Below are positions 36,491 through 46,799 of a DNA stretch of 64,000 bases, piece after piece. Position 1 is the first letter of the stretch, and each line of letters opens with the position of its first letter. A model generated the notes under the pieces. That model saw only the letters and a program-made list of their open reading frames with translations. It had not been told where the DNA came from and ran no database searches. The stretch is from Pelargonium x hortorum. Its lineage: Eukaryota > Streptophyta > Magnoliopsida > Geraniales > Geraniaceae. Where the stretch lies: contig JAYMTJ010000021.1 of the NCBI GenBank assembly GCA_036897525.1, positions 62,001 through 126,000 on the forward strand. The letters are read 5' to 3'. The position numbers and the translations under genes were made by a program.

Positions 36491-37562
36491 CCTCATCCAC
36501 TTGTCAGCTAGGAACCTTGAAACCTTAAAACCCTAAATCCTTAAATCCCTTCTTTGCCAAACCAAGCTAAGGACAATAAAGTATAGAATCTCTGATTGGA
36601 AAAGAGCTGCTAAACGTTCGTGCTCCCTTTCCTCGGGGGTAGTTCGACCTTAATAGGAAATGTAAGGTATTGGAACGGGCTCTTCCACCTTGACGGAGGT
36701 AGTCCATTTTCTCCTTAGGAAATTCCTAGATTAAGGGCGTCTTGAACTCAACCCATGCGTGCGAAAGCCAAACTACACTTCAATAACTTTAATTTAAAGG
36801 AGCCCTTTTTATTTTACTTTTGAGTAGCTCTAGGACCTTTTACAAGTTTGATATTCTAACTTTATTAGAGAGAGTCCACTCCTTATACAACTCCAACCTA
36901 CTGATTCCAACAGCTATCAGGGAATATAATTTTGAAAGAAATTGCTGACGAATAAAGATGTATACTTTGTTAGATCTTAATTAAGACAAGGAAAATCTTA
37001 GGTCTAAACTAAAGTCTAAAAAAAGAAAAAAGTAGGTTACGCTTAGATACTAAAATCTAGATTCACAAAGTTAAGTTTATACATCAAGTTTCCCTAGTAA
37101 ATAAAGAGATTGCCTTGGAAATTCCCCCTTTTTACCGGAATTCTCTTAATAGTGAGTATAGTGAGGAAAAGCCGGGCTTTTAGAAATTAGGAATTAATAT
37201 CCTCCCTAAGGGTTGCTAAAAGAGCTTTTAGAGTGTATAAAACAAAACAAGTATAAGGGCCTTCTTGGTGCCCTATACCTGTAAAAAAGTATTGCTAAAG
37301 ATTTTCGTTAGGTTTGACTTCTAAGGATGGTGAGAGCAAGTGAATGTAAGTGTTGCTAGCTTATTAAGGTTCATGAAAGCCAGTCAATGGCTTGCTTTCA
37401 AGGGTCAAGGATTAAGAACTATAACTATTAAGATAGCTCATGACTTATATATAAGCTGTCACTATCAAACAAAGAAATTAGAATACTGGCCGTCATAAGA
37501 GCATGAACTGGATTGATAGGTTCGGGACATTGCTTCCAAAGAGCAAGTTGGCCTATATTCAC

Positions 37563-37605
37563 ACAGATATATCGGATAAGCACCTCCCCGAGATTAGATC
37601 TCTCT
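37563..37605 (+). repeat. Dispersed repeat G, copy G2
   Basis: This 43-base copy matches 21558-21600 with three substitutions. The flanking DNA is unrelated on both sides, so only this short unit was copied. No terminal inverted repeats or target-site duplications are apparent. Confidence 0.85.
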
Positions 37606-37899
37606 TGCTTTTAAACTAAACCAGGAATTGAAGAGTACCTACCAAATTAGGGATACAGAGTTCCGGTCTAGCTAGGAATGGGATGGTTCATAAGACTCAT
37701 AAGAAGGTATAGCTATTTTAAGGGGATAAATAAGAGTAGGAAAGTTTCAAGTGACGAGAATAGAACCAAGTTTAGGTTTCTTAGTCTTTAAGCAGTCTTA
37801 TGGGATTCCAGTCTAGTTTCAGTTCTAAAGAAGTTGGGAATGCAAGGGAACGAATTGAAGGCGCAGAATACATAATATAGAGAATCCCCCCTTTGTATG

Positions 37900-39600
37900 G
37901 AATTTCATGAATTTTATATTACAACAGCTCATGCCTAACCTCCGGAAACTAGAATCCTTGGAGTCTCTAGCTACGAGACGAGGAGTCTTTGACTAAATTT
38001 CTTATAAAAGAGTATAATATAAAGTACCCGGTTTTGTATCATGGACCTCCCCTAATTCTAATTCAGGAAAAAAAGAGATTTTGATAAGAGGCTAATTATA
38101 ACAATTCGAATCCTACCTTTACTTTAGATTTGGCATAAAACTACAGGCACAACTAAGTGATTCGTAACGTTGAGGAATCCTTAGCGGCAGCCCTCTCGGG
38201 AAGTGGACTAGATTATAAGTTATATCTTCTTTTTTGTCGAAAGCACACTTATATGTCAAATACTTCCAGGAAAAAAGGAAACCTAAGGCTTTGAGCAGCT
38301 ATAGCATAACAAAGAAAACACTAAACTAGTTTTTTTATAGGAAAACGAAAGTTAAAACAGAACTAAGCATAGTATTTGCTACTTTCCTTCTTCATAAGAT
38401 ATAAATCAGGGACTTCGTACGTGTCATGTTAGCGGCATTCTCTAAACCCAGTAGTTGGGAAAGCGCATAGTCTAGTTTAATCCATATTAAACCGAACGTG
38501 GATATGCAGAACTTAAAAATGAAAGAAACTTTAGAGAAATGAGTTGGGTTGCTACTCTGCGGAAATTTCGATTGAAAAGAACAGCTGTTAGTTATTCTAG
38601 GATTCATAGGCTTAAATGAAAGTTAGGACATAATAGATTCTTTTCTTTTTAGGGAGCTTTGTTTATGTAAGATCCAGGTTACACCTATTTTGTAATAAGA
38701 TTACAGAAAGATAAAAGTTTTTATTTATAAATCTAACAAAGTAGAACCTATAACTTATATTCTATAAAAAAAGCGGCAGTATGCTTGTTTTTTTAATGCC
38801 TAAATCTAAATAAAGTAAACACAAAAGAAGAAGGGGGTCTGGCGCGGGTCCCCGTTTATTCATAGTATGGCCCTGCTTCTTCTGAAAATTGCCGGGTTTC
38901 ACAAAAAGTCTTTATTTCCCTTATCAAATATCAAGATAAAAGCTACGCAATGGATCCCGGCCTACCTAATACTAATAAACCTTTCTATACTTAGATCCAA
39001 ACTAGAACAAAGGGCTCCTTCGTAGAAGGGTCTAGGATTAAATGAATGCCTTATACGTGCAAAGCATGTTACACTTTTATTTTAAAGCAGAATAAATACA
39101 TATGATGTCCCCAGCCTCTGGAGTCGGTGTATGACGCTTAATCTTTCAGGTTTCATTTTCTAAAATGAAAATTTGTACCTTTAGAACTCTCTCCTAATAT
39201 CTTTCAAAACTCAAAACCTTATCTCACTTGATAAATTTTCATTTTAGAAATTTCGGGTTTTAGTATATTATATAATTGGATAGGCATAAGTTAGTCGTTT
39301 AAAATAGAAACATAAGTATTCCACTCCCTAATACTTGTTGTATAACTTGTTATAGAATAAAAATCCCGCTTTATATAGTAAATGTTTTACTTTAACAAAT
39401 GAGCTTTTAAAAGAATCCAGCTAGAACAAGAGGTTTTAGAATTTGCACTTTAAGCTTTCATTACTTGTCAAAAAGTTTGTAATTCTCTAAAAAAATCCAC
39501 TTAATAATTCGCGGATAAGAAATGCTAAAGTCTTTTTCCAGGGTTTCCTTATATTTCTATTCCACTTTAGCTGCTTACATAAGGTATCAGGTTCTAGTTA
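37900..39600. other. AT-rich DNA without a supported gene
   Basis: One 71-codon frame (38392-38607, minus) has no recognisable product. A self-complementary stretch at 39151-39170 and its inverted partner at 39233-39245 are the only structures seen. Confidence 0.6.
39151..39245. repeat. Near-palindrome with inverted partner
   Basis: TTTCATTTTCTAAAATGAAA (39151-39170) is a palindrome except for its central two bases. AAAATGAAAATTT at 39162-39174 is the reverse complement of AAATTTTCATTTT at 39233-39245. Both arms are AT-only apart from single G/C bases, so the hairpin is weak. Confidence 0.5.
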
Positions 39601-39803
39601 AGATATACTAATTCTCTCGTGCTTGGCCCTCAATCCCATTAGAAAAATTCTTTAAAGAACTTCATTTCATTAGCTTGCTATACAGAATGTTGACTATTAG
39701 AAGAGTCATCAAGTAAAGACTGAAACCCGAAGAGCAGAAGGAATTAGACTTCTGTTTAGTTAGAATACTTTACCAGCTAAAACGGATATCGGCTTACTAG
39801 AAT

Positions 39804-39880
39804 AGAATACAAAAGCTGCACAGAACACAGGGAATTGACTCCTTCTAAACTATTAAACTGGAACTCAATCCTGACAACTC
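39804..39880 (+). repeat. Dispersed repeat B, copy B2
   Basis: AGAATACAAAAGCTGCACAG with AACACAG, then TTGACTCCTT and ACTATTAAACTGGAACTCA, matches 14318-14423 at the left end and 21461-21480 at the right end. Confidence 0.7.
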
Positions 39881-40331
39881 CAATCAATCCTGAACTAACT
39901 AGAATGAAAGAAAACTCAAGAGAATGGAAGAACTGAAAGACTCCTCTTTAGCTAATAACAACTAATATAAGTACTATAACTAATGAAATGTAAAAGATGA
40001 AACAACTCCTTCGACTGGCCACCTTTCTAAAATGCTACACCTTGCTCGACTTAGCAACAACTGTCAATATTACTGTCTAATAACCTCTTTGCTAACCACT
40101 ATCTTCCTAACCAACTATTCCTATCTATCTTACAACCAACCATTATAGAATCCAGCCAGATTCTGTCTCATATTTAGCAACAGAATACTGCTACTGAAGA
40201 TTCTTTGGCAACTGCTTACCCTCGATCAGTGAAAGGATTCTAACGCAACAACAAAGATGGAATACTGATTCTGTGTTTAACTCTTTAGCTTATCCCATTT
40301 AGAAAGTGCTACACATGCTTTAGCTGGCTTA

Positions 40332-40377
40332 CCTCATGACAACAAATTATCAGGTTTATGTTATCCACAGTCAATAC
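40332..40377 (+). repeat. Dispersed repeat F, copy F2
   Basis: CCTCATGACAACAA (40332) precedes TATGTTATCCACAG (40357), the reverse of their order at 15727-15786. TCAATACACTGAATC, which follows, loosely resembles other A/C-rich sequences in the window. Confidence 0.5.
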
Positions 40378-40677
40378 ACTGAATCTTTATATCATATCTT
40401 AGACTTGAACTCCTTGGAATCTAACCTAAATCAGTACTCTAAGGAAAGAAAGCAACAATAGAATCCTTTATCAAGGAACTTTTAAAAGACTAGAACCCAT
40501 AACCTAATTTGAGTCTTGATCTAACTACTTTGTCATAATTGAATGTACTTTCTAAGGCTTCTACCTTGAGTTTACTAATACAAGTACTTAATTTGTACTG
40601 AACTGATCTCATTGCCCCGTGAGAGTTAGGAAAAGTCTTTCCGTGCCTTGATTATGTCCTATCTTTCATTCGTATAC

Positions 40678-41082
40678 TTCTATTCAGCCAGGTATTGGCA
40701 CTTTGTGGACGTGGTTTAGTTCATTCCTCTTTCTATCTCAGTGTTCTTTCCTTCTGGCCTTTCTTCTTGTTCTCTTTCTTCCTCGTTCTGTGTAATGTCC
40801 GTCCTGAACCTCGCTCTTGTCAATGATGCTTGCCATTCCACTTCTGACCTTCCTCTCCAGTCAGTGCTCCCAACTAGCTATCACAGTGCATTCCTTGATT
40901 CAGATCTTCCTCTCGCTTGCCATTTTTTTCTCATCCCTTGCCCAAGTTCTAGTTCTTGCCAAAGTGGTTACTTTCTTCTAGCGTTGCCAAAACTCTGGTT
41001 GCCCTTTCTTCTATTCTGAGAGTTTCTATTCAACCAGGTCTTTGGAACTTTGTGGATTTAGGTCTTCCGTTAGTGCATTCCA
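40678..41082 (+). repeat. Close direct repeat J
   Basis: TTCTATTCAGCCAGGTATTGG with ACTTTGTGGA (40678-40708) is repeated at 41024-41054 as TTCTATTCAACCAGGTCTTTGG with ACTTTGTGGA. Both are followed by TTAG and later by CATTCC. The copies are about 345 bases apart and differ at a few positions. Confidence 0.65.
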
Positions 41083-44000
41083 CTCTCTTGCTTGTAACAC
41101 TTAGCCTTTCTATTGTACTTTGTCTCAGTCGTGCCCTAACTTTCATTCTTTTATCCCAGCTCAATTCCCCTAAGCATTCTAGTAGAGGTTAGATTCGGTC
41201 CCTTGCATTCCTATAGTTTAGTTACATTTACTTATTTATCAGGAACCTTAGAACCAATCTAGGAAGTCACAGGATACACACACAGTCGAAGTCAAGTAGG
41301 CAAGGGAAATCTTTTCAAGTGTAGTATGTAATATAGTAAAGTAATACAGGTTGGAATTGGGGAGGTATATACTCTTTCTTATTAAGGAGAGATACTCAAT
41401 GAATAGTTTTATAGCTTTGACAATTAAGGAATTTGAGAGACTTATATTATATTACCCGATTTCATTTTAATAAGTTTATTACAGAATTGATCTAGAAAGG
41501 AGTACAATCCCTTTCTTTAACAATACCAGTTATAGCTTTATACGAGACCCTTTTTAATTATAAGAAATCTCTAACCGAATTGTCTGGCTCATTATTACAT
41601 ATTATATATATAGAGCGGCTTCCTTTAGGTATTTGTAGTTCTTACTTACCCTTACAAAAATTCAGTAACTGTAAAAGAAAGTCCATTTGTTTAGTTCTAA
41701 GTTTTACCTTTCTAATTGGTAAACGAGGTTCCTTTTTAGGTTAAAGGAACTAACTCCTTATTACTTATCTGAATTACAAAACTCTATTTTCAAATCTTCT
41801 ACGCAGGAATTCCAGATATTTTGACTACGCCTCAGACTCCTGTTGTTAGCTGTCATTTCTCCTTTTCTTTTATAAGGACTAGAAAATTTGTTAGTATTCA
41901 TGACACGACTATTCTTAGTTTTTTACTCCTAGGATTTACCTAATAGACTATTCGAGTTTTCTCTATATTTGATCTTGCCTTAGTGCTGCAATGACTTCTC
42001 GGTTACTACATTTCAAGTAGTTCTTTATAGACAGGTAAACACCCTATATAAGTATTGCAGAGGGGGTTTAAGTTAAGGAAACTTTCAAAGTCTAGCGGGA
42101 TTTTTAGGAGTAATTGTATTGTGAACCTAATAACAAAAAGGGGAGCTTATTATAATAAGGAGTTTCATACACTTCTTATTCCACTTTATATAATATGTTC
42201 CTTTTTAGGACTAGCAATTGAGTAGACTTTATTTCTCCTATCGGAACTCGGCCCTATAGCTATAAGAGAAGAGATAGGAAAACCCCGCGCAGCTTAATAA
42301 ACACTCTATTCTATAAGAGTTCTATAACGGGTATAGAAAAAGGATTTGAGGGTTTACTGAGTCCTTCTTGTATCTATAAATAACTCAAAATCTAGAGGAG
42401 TAAAAAACAGGATACTCTAATATGAAATCTAACACTTTCGTGTTAAGGTACACACCACAATACGTTTTCTTTTAGACAGAAAAGCGCTGTACGTCTATTA
42501 ATTACTCTGTTACAAATCCCTATTTTGCATTCTCATAGCTAGTTGTATCATAGGTTTTCAAAACTCTCTTATTATCCTTGGCCGGTTAAATAAGTTTATA
42601 AGTGTAAAAATTTCAGTAGTTGATGGACTAAATAACAACCAGGATCCGCGGGAAGACTAAATCATTATCTGTATTACCAACTCTAAAAATAGAGGTTTAA
42701 AAGGGGTGCTTCTAGAACCGAATTAGCAAACTTGCAAAGAATGTTGCAAAAATTCTAGGTATTATTGACAAGAGCCTTTTTTTTTAATCTTACTACTAAA
42801 ATTGTTAAAGAAACGTTATTCCAGGAATTTAGAGACTCGTATTTATCCTCTTTCATATAAAAATTCTGTCTTGGCTAGTACCTTTCAAAATACTCAAGAG
42901 TTCCCTAAGTCTGCTATAAGGAACTATTACTAATTCGGACCCCTGCAAGCAAATAAATCTTGTTAAATGGAAACTCTTAAAACAGGTACTTTTCCATACT
43001 CTTAATCTTACTAGTTTTGATAGCACTTATACTTGTACTGCCTATCTTCTTAGGAGCTACTATACCTTTTTACGAGCCCCTGTAGTAATGTTACTATGTA
43101 TCTTACTATTGATGATAGCTAGACCTAAACCTTGGTTAATATATTACTAGCTGAATTCTAGATTTTAATTAAGGAAGGACTTACTTATCTTAAGCTAAAA
43201 AGCTATAAACCAACCTAGTAAACAAAGGGTTTAGGACGAAGTAAAGTTGGATCGGTATAAAAAAAAGTATAAGATTGCCTCTAATTAAGTTAAGGATAAT
43301 CCTTAGAATAAATAATGGAATTACCATTACTTAATTTCTTTTCTCTGGTTATGATCCTAGTACTTACAAAACATGTGAGTATTGTTTGTTACATATCTTT
43401 CTATCTATAAGACTTAGAAAAACTAAATAAGGAGCACAAAATTCACTTAGAAGAGAGTGTCGTTATTTTGTTCTCGCCTTGACTCTGTGTTTAACTTTAA
43501 TAGCGTATTGTTCTAGTTCGGGTCAACTGTGGGCAAATTAGCTCAAATTCAGTGCCTTATACTATTCTTCAGTTCAGTCATGTTCCTTGTAGTTTCATAA
43601 GTCATTTAGTACATCTTTAGTCAATTTCATATATGTCAAAGGATCCTTACTTTATGTCCTCTATATCCTGTGCCTATTTATCTTTAAAGGAACAACTCTT
43701 TTTTTTGTAGCTAAACCGGCTCTCTATATTGCTTCGTTAGGAATGAAACATAGAAAATTCCCTTACACTTTAAATGATACAGCTGATAAAGCACTAACCA
43801 AATACAGGAAAGACTAAAGGATCCTGTTCTTTCATCTGTTATAAAGCTAGAGATACTGTAGAGCACTCACAAGGAAATATTGACTGCAAATACTGGAAAG
43901 TACTAATTTTATTGATTTTCCATCTATGCAAAACATAATTTTTATTTTTATAAAAAGTGCTAGAAAAACAGTGCTCTCCCTTGTATAAGTTCCGTTTTGA

Positions 44001-45786
44001 CTTGTTTAATTTTTTACATAGTAAAAAGTAGGAAACCCCTTTTGTTAATAGAGCGAACTGAACTGCATTTTCAATTTTTTATGTCCGCCTTATAGCAAAA
44101 GTAATAAAAACTACACGATTTGCCTTTGTATTACCAGACTCACTAGAATGAAGATTTATAATTGTTAAAGAATATCCCTCCTTGCTGTAGATTGAAACTG
44201 TTTTGGTATTCATTACAAAGAAATCAATATCGAGCAGTAAGCTTTGACTCTAGTCAATTCCTTAGATTTCTAGGACCGTTAACGCCAAGTCTTATTATAA
44301 CTTAACGGTCAGTCCGTGTTCTATCTATTCTAGTAATCTTACTTTTTTTGTACCTATCCAAAGACAGGAAAAAACCACTTGTAAAGCGCTAAAAGCCAAA
44401 AACTGCTGTCACTTTATTGGGTTCTCCTAGTATATGTACTAACACTGAAAATAAGTTAGCTAACTTAAATTAGCTAGTTACCTTTAGGATATTCCTAGGT
44501 TTTAGGAGTTATTTTCTAATTCAATTTTGAATCTCTTTTACCAAGGTACAAAGAAAGTTTAGAGTTATATCTGTCAAAAAAAAGTTGAGCCATAAATGTT
44601 TAAACCGACAACGTATACATACATATATCTTAGATTTGAAACTCGCAATAGGATTCCTTCACTTTTACTAAGATTAGTACTAATCACCTTAGAACTTTCT
44701 ATTTTAGTCTATGAATCTGTTTCGAAATTGAGGGGTCCCAAAAAGCTTTTGTAGTTGAACAGGACACCCCGCGTTTCTTTAACCTTTCAAAAGAGTATAC
44801 AACCTAAAATATAAAAACTGTTATATGCCTTCAGAGCCGACCTAAGTGTTTGCTTACTTTTCAATTTCGAGTTTTCAATACTAATTCACCATATACCATG
44901 TAATTTCGGATATAGAGTTTAAAAAGAATAACAGGGTTCTTTATTTATAAAAATCTTAATAGCTGTCGTTTAGCAGCTACACAGTAAAACCCCGTTGGAC
45001 ACTTATGAATCAGGACTACTTCCACTTACTTTCCACGTTACAATGATTGCAGAATTTAAGGGGTATGAAATAACCAGGAATTTTTAGTTACCATATGAGA
45101 CTAAGATAGACGTATCTTTCTCCTATATTAATTATATAGGGATTCTTCTTACTAAAAGCCCTTCTTAATAGAAAAGGATTACCATGAAATATAAGACTAA
45201 TACGAAAGGTTCTTGTCGAATAGAGTACTCTTGCTAGTTAACAGGCAAAGGAGTAGTGTAAATAAATTCTTCCTCGATACAGAAAAAAGATGAAATGTTA
45301 CAAAAGAGTTTCTCCTTAGAGTATCATAGGGCTCCGTGCAAAGCCCTTTTGGTGAAGCAACTTCCAGACCGGGTCAGCAGGTTAGGTTCTTAAAAACCCC
45401 TATTCTCAAAGACGTACAAGGAACAAAATTTGTATTCATAGGTAACTTAGGTAAGGTTTTGGACAGAAATCTCCTTTTGTTAACTAAAAAGTTCCAGTAT
45501 TTACTATCATTAGATCAGAAGATTTTAGAGTTTTATGTAAAAAAGGTCACAAGGGTCCGTAATTCAGTGTTAGAACATTAGGTTTTTAGTAAAAAGAAAT
45601 CCCTAAGTAAGGCTTAGATCCACGATTGTTGTACGACTCATGGTAATGGCCATCTATTCAAGGAAAGTTTAGAATGTCATTGGTTCAGAGCCTTACTATA
45701 GTTTAGGATAGGTGAGCCCTAAATTTAGGATATTTGAACAAAGGTATGTCATGGATAGTACATAAGTTAAGACTCTTAGTCTTTAT

Positions 45787-45857
45787 AGGAATGGATCAGA
45801 TTCGAACCGGCGCATGTAAGTCTTGCAGACTCGTGCTTTACCCTCCGATGTACACTT
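45787..45857 (-). pseudogene. tRNA-Cys-like sequence (GCA), probably degraded
   Basis: On the minus strand GAGTCTGCAAGACTT gives a four-base-pair anticodon stem with loop CTGCAAG, placing the anticodon GCA correctly after T33 and before A37. A D-arm-like GGAGGGTAAAGCA precedes it, and CGCCGGTTCGAATC follows as variable loop and T arm. The T stem pairs at only three or four of five positions, and the expected 5' acceptor does not complement CCATTCC. This suggests a tRNA-Cys remnant, or a tRNA needing editing. A heavily diverged functional gene is not excluded. Confidence 0.4.
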
Positions 45858-46552
45858 GACTACATTGTATGGTAGACAAGAGTATCTAAATCTCTCTCTT
45901 TAAGTTAAGTCATTTCAACTTTCATTGTAGTAAATCTCTAAAAAAGCTATTGCCTATATTCCTACTAGCTAAGGATCTAAAATTTAGCATAAAGAGGATA
46001 GGGTGCTCCGTTGTATGAGAATTTAGGCGCACTTACCAGAGTCTTTTACAATGAGTTTTTTGATTTATTGCATTCCTTTTTTCGCTCAGTAGTTCCTAGT
46101 TTTACTAACACATAAATTCTTCCAACGATTTCAAAAAATGATTGATCAGGGCTTCTTTGCATATCAAGAGTTGAGTAAATACTTTTTGAATTTAACCTGA
46201 TAAAAGTCTTTCTTATTGAATATCACGTCTATATTTACTAAAAGTGCTGCTTAGGGCCGGCTCATGACTGACTTTTTGATGAAAACGTACTGAATCTTTA
46301 TATTATATTCGTGTTTTTCCTTGTAATACAAGAATTCTTATATTCTTTTCTACTTCTAGCATTTCCTTAACATTAGGATTTATTTAGGATTGGATTCTCC
46401 CTAAAACTTCTTCGCTTTTGTATCTCCTCAGAAAGATACCATTAAGCTAAACCCTACTCAAATTCTCTTTATAATATAGTATATATCTTGTATAGCCGGG
46501 TTACTCGAGAAAGTCGTATTGTAGAAAATCCTATAAAACTGTAACTTATATA

Positions 46553-46799
46553 CCCGCGGGAATACGAATAGCAAGAATCCTTCTATTTATAAGGCAAACC
46601 TGAACCGAGATATCATTTTTTAAAAGCTGCTTTGGCTTTATTTGAAAATGGTCAAGAAAACAGAGAATAGAGGCTATCATAAATAAAGTTCTAATAAGAA
46701 TTTACGTAAAGTTATTAATTTCTAAAGTATAGATTAAGTAGTTTTTATTGTAGCTTTGAGAGAGATCTTAGTAGGGCTAATAACCCGCGGGTTTTTTTA
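46553..46799. other. Two CCCGCGGG palindromes
   Basis: Perfect eight-base palindromes occur at 46553-46560 and 46784-46791, the second inside the 12-base palindrome AACCCGCGGGTT and followed by a T run. CCGCGG occurs at least seven times in the window (8412, 26930, 28312, 42646, 46554, 46785, 60392) against about two expected from base composition. Confidence 0.4.

Larger units (their letters stand above)
35950..37900. other. Repeat-rich block IV
   Basis: The block contains an internal duplication (36253-36285 and 36461-36490), repeat M2 and repeat G2. A frame without an ATG or other start runs from about 35942 to a TAG near 36146 and resembles nothing known. No RNA gene was found. Confidence 0.5.
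39600..41400. other. Repeat-rich block V with strong strand skew
   Basis: Between about 39.88 and 40.16 kb the plus strand is C-rich and G-poor: the 60 bases from 40081 contain 21 C and one G. From 40.65 to 41.2 kb it becomes pyrimidine-rich. Copies of repeats B, F, J and N lie here. Two overlapping frames of 92 and 78 codons (40741 and 40956, plus) start with GTG or ATG and are rich in S, L and F, as any pyrimidine-rich strand would be. I do not accept them as genes. Confidence 0.55.

Noticed and set aside
36525-36552. CCCTAAA-like telomere words
   Set aside because: Only one perfect unit occurs among degenerate AAACCTT and AAATCC words, so it is not a telomeric array.
40741-41192. Two overlapping frames rich in serine, leucine and phenylalanine
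   Set aside because: Any pyrimidine-rich strand gives such products. There is no ribosome binding site, domain or neighbour, and the DNA contains a direct repeat.
45294-45722. 143-codon run without TAA or TGA if TAG is sense
   Set aside because: Several runs of this length are expected by chance once TAG is ignored, so it adds no support for recoding.
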